This document shows, piece after piece, positions 33,647-47,500 of a stretch of 64,000 nucleotides of DNA. Position numbers and translations under genes: made by a program. This stretch comes from Glycine soja (taxonomy: Eukaryota > Streptophyta > Magnoliopsida > Fabales > Fabaceae): positions 40,537,562 to 40,601,561 of the forward strand of contig NC_041010.1 of assembly GCF_004193775.1 (NCBI RefSeq), given 5' to 3'. Numbering within the stretch: the first letter of the stretch is position 1; every line of letters begins with the position of its first letter. The notes under the pieces were generated by a model. It worked only from the letters and a program-made list of their open reading frames with translations. It did not search any database and had not been told where the DNA came from.

Positions 33647-36188
33647 ATGGGGTTTTTGCAACTATTGGAGGTGGCGTCTGCTCCAGTTATTCAAGTCCTA
33701 CTTATCAGTGCAGTGGGAGCTTTTATGGCAACTGATTATTGTGATAATCTTCTTTCGGCAGAGTTTAGAAAATCCTTGAACAAGGTATGAGAGTAGCTGA
33801 ATGAAATACCAATGGAGTTTGAATTAAAAAAATGTAATGAATTTCCTTAGAGGACAAATTTTGGACAAAAATCCACACATTTTTTTTCTTCTTTGATTTT
33901 GTGTCCCCATGTGCAGATTGTCTTCTTCGCGTTCACTCCTTCGCTTATATTTGCGAGTTTTTCCAAGAATGTTTCTCTTGAAGATATGATATCATGGTAC
34001 ACATTGATTAATTTTTCAATCTCCTTAAGAATATTTTGGTTCTGTTTATATTTTAATAGAATGATTTTGAAGAGGTAGTATTAATAGATATATTGATTTA
34101 TTACCTCAGTGTTACATTATGTATATGATTTGATCAACTGATATGTGCCACTCTCTCGGGAGGGAAAAGAAGAAAATAAATAATAAAAATTAAAGGAGAA
34201 ATAACTGTATATCTATTTTGGTATTAAGGAATAAGCCATGCGTAGTTGAAACTCTCAGGCAAAACAGGAATGCTTTACCAGAACAGGATAAAGGTATATA
34301 TCATACAACAGCATATCTTTGTTGAGACAGAATTAGGAATGAACTTTCTTAAGAGCTTTACATTTGGTGATATTACTTGGAATGCTTTGTCTAAATCCAA
34401 GAGTAATTGATTTCAACTAAAATTCCATCTAACCAAGGCAGTTTGAGCCTAAGGCTACTGTAGCTTGATTAATCATTAAACCGAGATGCATTGTCTAAAA
34501 CATAGCTTGTTAGGAGAAAGATAGTCCTCAGCCAGAGTTTCGGTTAAATCCTATTAAAATTAGTAACAGGGTCTTCTCCCATTGGCACTACAAACAAAGC
34601 CATAAGTTATATAGCAGTATAGCGCTGAGTTTTGATTTTGTTACCTTTGTCACTGATAATTGCAATGAGACCATTTATGTATATTTGAAAAGCACAAGAG
34701 AGAAAGGGTATCCATTTGTGTTGGCAATTGAGATTTTATGGCTGTCATATTAAAATATTTAATGTCTCTGCAGTTTTCTGATTTGCTTGTAAGTTTGGCT
34801 GAAGTTTGCTTGTGTGTCAAAAAAAGCTAGTTGTAAGTGTAAGATTAGAAGTCTACTTTTAGCTTAGTCATAATTTACTGTAACAGTTTAGATGTGTGCA
34901 AAATCTGAAATAGATCAGACCAGATTTGCTCCTCTCTTCTTCTTACGTTTAAATTTGCTGGTTCTTTTCTACAGCATTTCTCTATTTTTCCACCCAATAC
35001 CTTTATGTTCTGTTTTTCTGACAGGTATGATTCTTTTATGTTTGTTTATGCTTTATGTTAACCATGTTGTCACAACCCATTCTTGAATCATAATCGGTGC
35101 ATAGAATATAATTTCTTTAATCTGACTAACCTATCCTATATTAAATAACCTATAAAAAACATATAATATATTCAGACAAAACTATATATATATATATATA
35201 TATTCCAATCTAACAATTAGATATCCAAGGCCTCAGATTTCAACACAAATCTTTGATATATTATCCAAAATATCAACTAATAACGATGTTAGTCATAAAT
35301 ACTAATCACCAAAGTATTTCAAAACATCATAAGTACATCATCAATGTATATGTAAGAGAGGATCATTTAAATTTCAAAATAAAAGAATTCTCTCTAAATC
35401 TATTATTATCCTTATTCCTATAGCTACATTATACTGAAGTCACAAACAAAAAAACTATCTATCAGACGCAATGCAGACCTATCAAAAGATAATCAAATTC
35501 CTGGATAAGTCAGCAAATTCTAAAAAGTCAGTCACTCCACTATTTGTGTATCTGAAAAAATAAAATAAAATAAAGGGATAAGTCACAAAGATTTAGTGAG
35601 AGCATAAAATACAAAGCAGACAGGAATGAGAGTATAACATTGCACGAGTCTTGACATTCAAAGGAATTTAAATAACATTAAATAAAGAAAAATAAATACA
35701 ACTTGTTTTAGAAACTATTATGAACTCCCTTGAAAATTTTTAGAATTTCATATAAACTTATTCAAGAATAATAACTTTATAATCAAACTTGCATTCCACT
35801 ATGTGTACATAGACCATATTATCTCTTCGTTGTGGTAAACGGTAATTATAAAACTACGACATTTAACTCGTAAACTATATTATCTCTTCGTTGCAGCAAA
35901 CACAAAATATAAATATACTATGTGCAATTGACTCGTAGACTACATTATCTCATCGTTGTAGCAAACGACAAATATAAATATACTATAAAAAATTGACTCA
36001 TAGGCTATATTATCTCTTTGTTGTAGAGAAAGACAATCAATCATGAACTCATAATAAATAAAATAAACTAATAATCCAACAATCATTCTTATATATCTTA
36101 TCAAAATCTCAAAATAAATTTCAATCAAGCGAAAATAAATATTTTTCCTTTATTCTCAAATACTCCTAAAATTTCAAAGATCACAAGA

Positions 36189-36274
<86 letters not shown>

Positions 36275-39200
36275 AAGTTTACTTGCTTCTCCTAAAAGAA
36301 CTTAAAAAAAATTTAGCTAAATAGATTAGCTATTCACTCAAAATAACGCAATCAACGCCTTCAATACTATTGGGAGATCAACCACCTTATTTTTCACAGG
36401 ATCTAAGCATTCAAAATAAGAGAACAAGAGATTAGATAAAATTCTCAAATTTAGCATACCTAGGGTTTTGAGGAAACTACAAAAATTCCTAGTACTTAGT
36501 TTTCTAACCCTCTCCACACAACCCATAACTAAACAATGCTATACAATACTTATCTAACACAATAAGTTATAAATTTTTACCTTAAAAAGATCAAATCGAA
36601 AAAGTGGTGTTCCCTTTTTCTCCAATCACATTCTTGTGCTAGAGAATGACACAATGATGCAATAAACTTGATAAATTTTGAAATAATAGAAGAAGATGAT
36701 TGAAAGGTTGAGAGATGAAAATTTGAAAAGAAGAGATAGGATTTGAGAGATGGGGTGTGTTATTGAGAAAGAAGAGGAAACCTGGAAATAGAGGGGATTG
36801 GGTTGGTTATAAAACTAATGGGGGATTTCGGTTGGTTATAAAAGTAAGGGGGTGATTATTATTATTTTTATATATATTTTTTTAAAAAATAAAATGAAAC
36901 CGTGCGTTTCACATGTCTTGTTTACTCATTAATGCAGGTGGTTTATGCCCGTTAACATTGGATGTACCTTCTTAATTGGAGGGATTCTCGGATGGATACT
37001 TGTAAAAGTACTAAAACCAAACTTGAAAGTGCAAGGGCTTATTATTGCTTCATGTTCAACAGGTACCATAGCATCAAAGTTTTGGTACGGTTGGCAAGAG
37101 TAAAATTTGGAAGGAATGGAGAGGGAGAAGTGTGAAAATTGACAATGTACTTAGACATGGATTTATTCTTTGTTACATCAGTAAATTTTTATTGCTGTTC
37201 TCATCCAATCCTTCCATTTTTTCACTCCTACCAAACACTCTTAATTGTCTCACAAACTCTTTATCTAAAAAACTCTCATTTATTTATAAATGTAACATAA
37301 AAAATCCTCTCATTTCAAGGGTGCTTCTTGGATCAGGAAACATGGGTAATCTTCCTGTTGTAATTATCCCAGCAATCTGTGATCAGAAAGGAGGTCCATT
37401 TGGTGCACCTGATGATTGCCGCAATAGGGCTCTCTCTTATTCCTTTTGCTCTTTGGCGGTAATGCATTCATTTTTTTCACTTGTTTTTTTTATCCTGGGT
37501 TAGAGATTACGGGTGTATCCCAACCACTGGATTAGAGACTAATCTCGCTAGTAGTATATGATTTTTGTTGGCTCAAGAAATTTTTTACACTTGATTAGCT
37601 TTCACCATCTCAACATGTATTTGATATTATCATCTTTTATTAATTGTAGCTTGGTGGTGTCTTCATCTGGACTTATACTTACCAACTAATGCAAAACACA
37701 TCCTTGAGATACAAGGCATTTGAGGCTGCTGAGATCTTAAAGATTCCCAGCAAAGACATTGATGCTAATGCAGAAGCTCGCCTTCTCAAGCAAAATGAGG
37801 GTTACGCCGTAGACACTGAAAATCAGATTGTAAGACTCCATGCAGTAGTAATAATATATTATTGATTTGTGGGCAGAAAATGAAAATATTGGCATGAAAC
37901 ATCTTATTAAAACAAAGAATATAGTGTTGAAAGTGAAAGTGGTTTTATAGTCTTGGTCAAATAACAATGAGTGAACATCGAAAGTTGGAAATCTTTCTAT
38001 TCATTTTTTTTGTATTTTACTCCAGCCGTTATATTGTGCTTTCTTCTTTTTCTCAAACTCAAATAAGTATAGTATATATCAGACATCCTAAAAGATCTGC
38101 TGATTTATAAAATGAATCCGAATCTCCAGCTTGTAGACCAAGGTCCTTCTATTGCAACGAAGAATATGGAAAAATGCTTTTGTCACAGAATGATGGAAAC
38201 TCTTGTCCAAATCCTGGCAGAACTAATGTCACCCCCAACAATTGCTACAGTGAGTTCCTTTGTTTCCTTTTTTTCTTTCAAATTTGTTCATTTGTCTTTA
38301 GTTCTCTCTCTACTTTTGTTTGATTTGTGTCACTGTAACTTCAATGATCCAGAGAAATTTTACCTGCTTCCATGATCAGTTTTTAGGTTTCCTCTTTGGT
38401 GGAGTTAAATGGCTAAGAAACCTAATAATAGGGCACGATGCTCCACTGAAAGTGATCCAAGACTCAATTCAATTGTTAGGGTATGTGCCTTTTTCACATA
38501 AAGCCAATAGCTCAATATTCTACCGTGTTTGTTTTTTTTTTTTATGTTAATGTTTGGCTAAAGGGACAACCTGATGAAAAAAAAGTAGCATAAATGAAAA
38601 TATTAAGATGGTTGTGTAGCTACACACCGAAGGACAGGATTCAGAATAATTGTATAGGAAAAAATATTGATGTGAAAATAATTAAGGAAAAGAGATAAAA
38701 AAAATAAAAAAAACAGTTAATGTGATTTCGACATTTGCAAAGGTGGTCATTAAAAGCACCACTTTTTAGTCTTATAAGAAAAAGAGTTAGAGAGACCAAT
38801 ATGGTGAATCATATTTCATTCTCTTACCCCTAGGATTAGGGCTTTAGACGAGTTCAATAGCATCATGCTATCCATGTAGCCAATCTTACTTAGTGGCACA
38901 AGGCTTTTTGTTGGCCTCTGCTTCACAGTTACTGAGACTGAATTCATTCTTTATAGGGATGGTACAATTCCTTGTATCACGGTTTTGCTTGGTGGCAACC
39001 TTACACAAGGTATAGAAAATTAACTTCCATAGATATACTCTCACTATTCAACATATTTTAGACAATCTGAGAACTGAAATTAGTTTTTTTGTCTCGAAAT
39101 TATAGGCATGCGATCATCAAGTATCCAACCATTGATCCTCATTTGCATCATCATAGCTCGACTTTTCTTACTACCTGCCATTGGATTTTTTGTTGTTAAA

Positions 39201-39658
39201 GCGGCTGCAAATTTTGGTTTCCTCCCATTGGACCCTTTGTTTCAGTATGTGCTAGTGATGCAGTATGCCATGCCACCTGCAATGAATATCAGTAAGTTAT
39301 TCCATACTTGTAGCTCATGGGAGCTTCTCAATTGTAAAAACTTTACTGTTAAATTTTCTCTATGGCAAAATTGTCAAACTCCATTAAGTCGATAAGTATT
39401 TATGGAGAAGTTTAGATGTGTGGACTTTTGAATAGTCGGAGTGCACAAATTAATTTTAACTTGTACAAAAAGTTTGATTTATTTTACCTCATATTGATGT
39501 TATACTTCAACGACTTGTTATGACATTGTGCAGGTACCATGGCTCAGCTATTTGATGTAGGCACTGAAGAGTTTTCAGTTATTCTCTTGTGGACATATGG
39601 AGCTTCAACTATAGCCCTCACTCTTTGGTCAACGTTCCTCATATGGATATTTTCTTAA
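33647..39658 (+). CDS. PILS: PIN-LIKES (PILS) auxin transport protein, complete 10-exon gene
   Basis: PILS proteins sit in the ER membrane, promote intracellular auxin accumulation and belong to the auxin efflux carrier (Mem_trans) family. Exons: 33647-33784, 33917-33996, 36938-37062, 37337-37458, 37650-37829, 38130-38249, 38380-38480, 38957-39009, 39106-39291, 39534-39658. They give 1,230 nt (409 aa) in phase. Visible pieces: MGFLQLLEVASAPVIQVLLI at the start; FTPSLIFASFSKNV; the family signature CSTGNMGNLPVVIIPAICDQ near residue 112; a hydrophilic loop over exons 5-6; then LGGNLTQGMRSSSIQP, VMQYAMPPAMNISTMAQLF and the terminal helix ending WIFS. Hydrophobic helices at both ends around a central loop match the family topology. 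Intron 2 (2.9 kb) is enlarged by a solo LTR. Confidence 0.94.
35815..36030 (+). repeat. Minisatellite, about four units of 61-65 bp, inside the solo LTR
   Basis: 'tatattatctcttcgttgta' recurs at about 35,815, 35,876, 35,942 and 36,006. Between copies lie 'gcaaacgacaaatataaata' and 'ttgactcgta' with variants. The fourth unit is partial. Confidence 0.8.
36191..36272. repeat. (AT)41 microsatellite inside PILS intron 2
   Basis: 82 uninterrupted bases of AT, the longest simple repeat in the window. It lies within the solo LTR. Confidence 0.95.
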
Positions 39659-41506
39659 TTAAGATAATTTTTTTATCACCACAGCCATCAGTAAATTATC
39701 CAAACAAACAGCATGAAGGAGATCGTATTCTCTATACAGCTGGATATGAAGGATGGTATGTTTGAGAATTCTTGGTAAATTTTTTGCATGATGTGCTCTA
39801 GAATCAACTAGACCACACAATATGACAACTAAGTTAGGAGGCTGGGTAAAAAAAAAACCGGATTGCGGTTCATGGCTCTGTTAAAGATGTGTGTGTGGAA
39901 AGGGTACCGTGGTTGAGGCCATTCATTTTGTTTCTAGTTTTCATGTTTTTCTTTCTCCTCAAAAACACATGTCTATTTCTTTGTACTATCTAATAGTATC
40001 TGTTGTAAAAGTTATGAGATACGCGTTTATTAAATTTAACAATTTAAGATACTGTCTTCTATGCATGATCTGTGATCAAAGATAAATACTTCTTACAAAC
40101 AAGGTCCCGGCCCGTACATGTAATATATGGCTAAATTTCTTAAACATGGTATCAGAAGGTTAGATTTCTGGCTACGTGAATGATGAAGAATTTGTTGGAA
40201 GAACAAAACCCATTTATGATGATTTCTAAGTCTCAAATCAACAAAACCCATTTCTGGCTACGTGAAATATTAACATAATTGCATATAATATAAAATGGCC
40301 ATTAAAATAATATTCTTAAAACAATTATCACGTGCATATAATAAAAATTAAGATCGAAAGTTTGGTCAGAAATATCAGTCAGACTTTATATATCATTGTG
40401 TCAATCTTTTTTGTTTTATTAATGTTTTCTTTAAAAATATATCTTAATTTAAATAAAAATGAATAAATAACAAAATTCATTCATAAAAAGTGTGATGTGA
40501 TAATAAATTAGTCTTTAAAGATAAAAATATAAATTTAATCTTTTGAATATAAAAAAAGTACAACAAATTAATCTTAATATTAAATTTGTGAGCCATTCTG
40601 TAATATTAGATTAATGTGATAATAAATTATATTTTTGACTCATCAATTTAACATTAAATTACAAATTTATAAATTAATTTATCATTAATTTGAGGGAGGA
40701 AAGAGCACATGCCTTTTCTTTTTTTAAGAATTACAAAACAAAATTTATTAAACTTTCATTACTTGTTACTGCAGGTAACAACCATCCCACAATATGTTAA
40801 ACTTGCTTGTTCACGAGTGCATCACTGTTTTACTACTTCACCATAGCCTGACCCCTTTGCTAATGATAAAAAATGACTTAATTATACGGTTAATTTCTTA
40901 ATTATATTTCAAAATTTAATTTTATCTCTCAATTATTAAAAAATTTAATTTGATTCCTTAATTATTTAAAATAAAATAATTATACGCTTTTCATCATATA
41001 TGTTAATTGTTTGATGGAAATTAGTATTTTTGTATTGATTGTTAACGCAAAAATGATAAAACGTTATTTTTTAAATCAGTTGTTTAACAACCAATATAAA
41101 TTGGGGTAAAGTTTGAGAAGATTGATGATGTCTTATTACATTTAAAAAATACAATATTTTACATAATCTATGTTGATAACCATTACAAAGAATATTGATT
41201 TGCATCAAATAATTAACCGATTTGACAGAAATAATATAATTGTTTCATTTTAAATCACACTGAGAAACCAAATTACACCTTAATAATAAAATATTAGCTT
41301 TCTTGGAAATCCAAACACAGAAAACAGAAGTCCAACACGGGAGATGTTTGACGGTTGGAGAAGAAGCGTGGAATCTTCCATGCTGCCTGTAGCTGTTCTC
41401 CCTTACCCTTCCCTTCCCTTCCCTCCCAATAAAAAAAACTCCATCTCCTTTTCCTCATTATATCTTTCTCGCAACCCAAACACTGTCTTCAATCCCCCTT
41501 GTCTCA
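39659..41506. other. Intergenic region between PILS and IRE1, with IRE1 promoter/5' UTR
   Basis: PILS 3' untranslated sequence probably fills the first 100-200 bases. The middle is AT-rich with no gene recognised; 40,440-40,680 has the 'aaattaatcttaatattaaa' type of degenerate AT repeat. The last about 220 bases before the IRE1 ATG are pyrimidine-rich ('tacccttcccttcccttccc') and are likely the IRE1 leader. Confidence 0.5.
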
Positions 41507-44500
41507 ATGAAGTTTCTTCCTTTTCTCATTTCCTTCCTTTTTGCCTCCCTAATCGCAACCTCCGGAACGCCGCATCCCAATGAAGAACGCCTCAACATCC
41601 ACAGTGCACTTCATCATCGACCCGCTTCCCGATCCCTTCTCTCTCTTCCACCGTCAGTTCCTTCCCCTAACTGTCTCTCTCTCTTTCATTTCCTTTTCTT
41701 TTTCGACATTCAATTTATTTACCCATCACCCATGCCACTTTAAGCCTCGTGTTTTTAGTTCACGACGAGCACTTTCATGTGCGTATTTTTTGTTAAGAAA
41801 AATAAGCTTTACAAGTCTTAGTTTTGAGGTTGTTTGAACGGAACGGTGTTTTTCTTCTTCTTCTTCGAGGAATTGTAGTGTCATATAGTATGTATTTATG
41901 TGGAACAATTCTCGGACACCTCAAATATTCTTAACTGCATTTTTTTTATCAGCCAAAGTTAGTTGTTAGTTTTTGCTAGAATGCTATTGGTTTTTAAACT
42001 TTTATCAAGGTTTTTGGGAATTTCGTGACTGCAATTGTGGTCGCATTTGTCTGCAATTTCCTCCAATATCAAGGATCGCAATGAAACCACACAGTGACTG
42101 CAATTTAAATCGTTGTTTTTATCTGATATAGATGGGAATGGCATCAAAATAAGATAAATTATACTCCTCTGGTCCTTATAAAAAATAAGGCACTTGTAAG
42201 TTGTAACAGAATTACAGATGCCAATAATAATCGGTAAATTAGTTGGCCTTATATTAAGGACCAGAGGGAGTAATATATTTTTTTTTGGGTCTTGGGTCAT
42301 ATACCACAATTGTCCCCCAACCCACTGGGATTAGAGCTGCTCACTGTGCATGACTGACATTGACCCAATGAAATTTTGCACACCGTGGGAATCGAAATCG
42401 AACACGAGTTCTTCTGCCAAATAGTTCCTATTCATGTGAACGCATCGGGTCTTACACCCCTTCGTCAATCGTTTGGGTTAGAGGGAGTAGTATATTATTA
42501 CATGTGTGATGACTTATGCTATCTTTTGAAACATTGATTCCTCTTTTGAGACAAAACTTTTGTTGTGCTAATTTTGTAATAATTTCATATGTGGTATAAC
42601 TTGAATTGTAATCAGGTTGTGTTCTATAATTTTAAAGATTATCTGTCCTTGCATACTCATGGTTTTGTAATTGTGTTGATGATTTTTATTGGCCTGTGGC
42701 ATTCTAACTGCGTCATTCTACTTGATAAAATATTTTCATTGACAGTAAGGCTGCAACCACAGCACTGATTGTGACCCTAGATGGGACTATGTACTTGGTG
42801 GATCGATTGGAGAGTGGTTCCACGAGAGTCATATGGTCGTTCTCGACAGGATTGCCAATCTACCAATCATATCAAGCACCAACTAAAAAGGATAATGGTA
42901 AAGAAAATGCATCTGCAGCACTGATGAGTGGGTTCATGGAATGTGGGGAAGGGAATGACTGGTCATTGTATATGCACGACAAGCACTTTGGTAAAATGGT
43001 ATTTGTCTTGAGATATATCTGAGCATTGTGATTGTTGTGTTGTTGATGCTTAAGTAAAGGAACTTTGATGGGTGGTTTAAGACAAATTTCTTGAATTTAA
43101 CTCTTGCTTGGAAGTTACCCTTATTCTTTATTGGACGTGGTTGAAAATTTTGCAAATATGCATTGACATTTTATTGGAATAAGGTAGAATGATAACTTAT
43201 TTGAAGAATAGCATAAATGAATATATGCACTTTGCAAGTCATTTGCATGATGTAGAAGTGTTTGGTTTGAGTGAAAGGTTCTGGACATTCTATTACTGAC
43301 TAAGTGCTTAAAATCACCAAAATATATTATATTTGTGATGCTTTATATTTCATCCCCTCCCCAAAATAAATAAATAAATAAATAAATAGAGATTGCTTTG
43401 TAACTTACCAATTACTGAATTCAAGAAGCAAATTGATACTTGCTTTTTGACAGAAATACTGCTAATTGTATGTGAGATAATTTCTTTTATGGTAGTTGAA
43501 TATTGAGACTGAAATTTGTGAAATGGTCGAGTGTAGAAGCACTCAGCTGGTTGCATATATATATATACACAATTCTGAATTAATTACATATGTGGTTTTC
43601 AAGAAGCATAAATGCAAGAGATACCTTCTAAGTACATGGGAAAAGACCCCATGCACTTAAACTTGAAATTGATCTATTCCCAATAGATCAATTTCCAAAA
43701 ATGGTTTTGAGGGAGACTAAGATAGATCTCAGGTTGTTCTTGTGGCATGTTGGTTTTGAGACATGTTGTGGTTGTTCCAACTCTATATGTAGCTAAATGT
43801 TTTGTTCTTTCTTTATCGCAGTCTCTTACCTATAACTACAAAAAACAAATTGAGAGATAATTTTATTGGTATCCTGCATTATTTAAATATTTTTCTGCCG
43901 TGGTTTGTAATCTACAATTACTTATGCTAAAATTTCTTATGATTGATCAACAATGTAGGTTGTTCCTTGTTTCTTTTTAATTAAAAAAGTATATTTAATA
44001 TGACCTATGGTGTTTTCAAAGTTATGTTTATCTAAGTGCTGTTATTTTTTTTATGAATACTGAACTTGATTTTCTGTTGATTGGTTTGTCATATCTGCAG
44101 AGAATATCAGAATCTATTGCAGAATATGTAGCTCGTACACCTACCTTTTCAGATGATGGAGCAGTAACACTTGGATCCAAAAGAAGCACTTTGTTTGAAG
44201 TTGATGCTAAAAGTGGATCAATCATTAAAATCCATGCGATGCCTGATTTTGATAATGCTTCTGCACCTTGTAGTGATGGAAAGCAGGGTGTCACAAATAT
44301 CCTCAATGTAAAGAATAAGGACCTTGCTGATCCCATGAAGCTGAATTCACCTCAGCCGCTGCTTAAGATTTTTAGGACAGATTATTCTCTTAAATCTGTT
44401 GGTCCTAGCTCAGGAATGGTTTTGTGGACTATGGCAGTAGCTGAATTTGAGGCTGTATTATTATGCCAACATACATCTTTTGATCTAGAGGATGAGTATG

Positions 44501-47500
44501 CTTCTGACAGTAGCCTCAATTTTAGGATGCCATACCCATGTCAAGAGATAAACCAAGTCTTTCGCCTGAAAAAGAATTTCCGGTTTGAACCTTCTCTAAC
44601 TGAAAGACTACTTGTGGATCATGAAAATGATATGCTCTCGATGCCTAACTCAAAGCTAATGCTTCCTTCACAGCCAAATATTGATAGATTATTCAATGGT
44701 CATGATGATAATATGATGCTCCCTCAACCTCCTGTGGAGATTACAACACCAGGGGAAGTTTATCTGAACAGGACAAGTGAATGGCCAACTCCATTACCTC
44801 TTATATTGTTTACGGTCTTTCTTCTGGCCTTTTCACTCATCTATCCTCTAGTGATTGAGAACCAAGATATACTCAAGGACCAAGACAGTGAGTCTGAATT
44901 AAAAGGTTCACCTGCTAAGAAAAAGAAAACACGGAAATCAGGGAAGAAAAATGGCACTATCGATACAAGGGAAAAACACCTGTCTCCAGAGAATGAGGAT
45001 GTTCTGACACAAAAGGATAATGAGAGAGAAGTATGGAAGCACTTCAATCAAGGTGATGAAAGTGTTGATGGACGAAGAATTGGTAAATTATTTGTTTCAA
45101 ATAAAGAGATTGCTAAGGGAAGCAACGGTACCATTGTCCTTGAGGGAATATATGAATGCCGGGTAGTTGCCGTTAAACGTCTCGTCAAGTCTCATCATGA
45201 TGTAGCTTATAAAGAAATCCAAAATCTGATTGTGTCTGATCATCATCCAAATATTGTTCGATGGCATGGAGTAGAGTATGATAGTGATTTTGTTTACCTT
45301 GCTTTGGAACGTTGTACATGCAATTTAGATGACTTGATTCAAATTTATTCAGATTTGTCAGAAAACTTTGCGTTTAGGAAGGACCAAGGTTTCAGATGTT
45401 TGATAAAGTCCCAAATGGAGATGGAGAAGTATAATACACAAAGTCTTTGGAAGGAAAACGGCTATCCATCTCCTCTATTACTAAAACTAATGAGGTTGGT
45501 GTTATGTCTTCTTGAATTGACTATTTATTAATAGACATATGCTATCATTTTTTTATGATATTAGATCTATGATTAGCTTTGATACCATCTTGAATTTGGG
45601 CTAGGCCTAACTCAATCTTGAAAGTTATCTCATGAGGTCAACGTTGCCCAAGCTTTTATAAGCTCTGCTGTGGCCATATCTATAGTTGTTGTGGAATCTC
45701 AACGCATCCCCTCACTCCTAGATTGGACAAATGGAATGTGGAGATTGGAGAACTGAATTTTTTTATTGCACTAGGAGAACTGCTAGGTCAGTTTTGACAC
45801 AAACACCGGACACGGCACCGCTAATGTCCAATATATATATAAATTCACATTCTAGAAACAAAGTTGTTAAGCCTAACAATTTTTATATAATAACGACCCT
45901 GATGGATAGAATACTAATAAACATTTCTTAATAGTTAAAAAAATGCTATGAGCCTTGCAATATTTATAATATAATTTGTTTTTTTTTTGTGATGGGATTG
46001 TTTGGGAAGTCTTTAGCCAAGAATAAGTGTTGGCTCAGTCTCTTGACTTATGCTCAAACTGTGTTGGAGAGGTGTCCAAGCTGTGTCAAAAAGGTGTCTT
46101 AGTAAAAAAAATATTTTTTTAACACGGTTGAGGGGTGTCTGGCAAGTGTCGTGTTCAGAAAATGTCCAAAAAATACAGATGAGTTTGTGCTTCCTTGATT
46201 ACTAAAACTAATGAGGTTGGTATTATTTCTTCTTGATTTGACAATTTATTAATAGACATATATTATCAATTTTTTTATGATATTAGATCTATGATTGGCT
46301 TTGATACCATCTTGAATTTGGGCTAGGCCTAACTCAATCCTTGAAGTTATCTCAATCCTAAAAGTTATCTTGAATTTGGGCTAGGCCTAACTCAATCTAC
46401 TTTGGCCCAAGCCTTTATTAGCGCTCTAGTTTGGCCATATCTATAGTTGATGTATAATCTCTACACATCCCCTCACTCCTAGATTGGACATATGGAATGT
46501 GGAGATTGGAGAACTGAATTTTTTATTGCACTAGGAAAACTGCTAGGTCAGGTAAATTTTTGGATAGTTGAGGGTGACTCTAGATTAGAGCTATCATATT
46601 CTTTGATACCATTTTGAAATTGTGTTGAGCCTAACTCAATCCTAAAAACTAACTCACGACTCATAAAGTGAGGATTGCCCAAGTCTTTAGTTGATGTGAG
46701 ATCTCATCAGGGTAGTTTGGTTTTAGGCCAAGAAAATGTACCTTGTTGCTATAGATGTGTATGACCTTTTTTTGCAACTAAGGAAAGAAAACTATAAAAG
46801 AAAAGGATGGGTGATAAATGGGATGCTAGATTTAACACATAAAGTCTAGGTAGATTCAGTGAGTAGAAGGTCAGATAGAATTGACTAGAATAAATTTAGC
46901 ATTTCAATGATATAGGAGAAACCAAGGGGATGAAATGGGTATTGAGGGTGACAGGAAATCATAAAATGAAGGTAAGAAGTTATGATAGTAAAAGGTTGGA
47001 GGAAAACATAGTAGTGAATAATAAAGAATGCCCAAGAATAAACATATTCAGTTACAATTTTGATTCACGTAGTTGATCCAAATCATTCGAGGACTAATGT
47101 AGAGATAAATCTTTTTATGAAAGCTCATGCCTGGAAGTTGACTTTCTAAGCATTGTGATTAAACTTGGAACGGACCGGCTGGTCCAGTTCGGTTTAACTG
47201 AAAACCAGACCCGTGGCCCAGTCACTTTATTAGATGATACTTGTATTTAATTCACGTTGAAGTCATCAACCCGAGTATAAATCAGAGAAAACCGGTGACA
47301 ACCCGAGTATAAATCAGAGAAAACCGGTGACTCGGACCGGTAACGTGCAGCTGCACTATGGTCACTATGATGCTCTGACATGTCCCTAGGTAGCTGCACC
47401 TGCACGCCCGCAGGAATTGGCTTTGAAATGAAATTTTGAAATTTGGCAGAAGGAAACTTGAAATTTGGCCTACCAAGGATTTGAACTCTGGTCCTTTGGT

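Larger units (their letters stand above)
35068..36911 (-). mobile_element. Solo LTR (reverse orientation) in PILS intron 2 with perfect target duplication
   Basis: Read on the minus strand it begins TGAAACGCACGGTTTC and ends GGGTTGTGACA. The flanks are identical five-base 'catgt' copies (35,063-35,067 and 36,912-36,916). In the LTR direction there is a (AT)41 tract, a minisatellite, and a leader-like 'cccatctctcaaatcc' followed by 'tcatcttcttctattatttc'. No gag, pol or second LTR is present. Length (1,844 bp), TG/CA ends and intact duplication fit a gypsy-type solo LTR produced by LTR-LTR recombination. Confidence 0.8.

Noticed and set aside
41344..41908. Overlapping frames on both strands around IRE1 exon 1
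   Set aside because: Only the frame starting at 41,507 gives a signal peptide that joins in phase to the luminal domain; the others are shadows or leader sequence.
44053..44100. Possible IRE1 start at 44,053 giving a single long frame
   Set aside because: The 16 codons before 44,101 read into intron sequence ending in 'atatctgcag', a good acceptor, and two upstream exons supply signal peptide and luminal start in phase.
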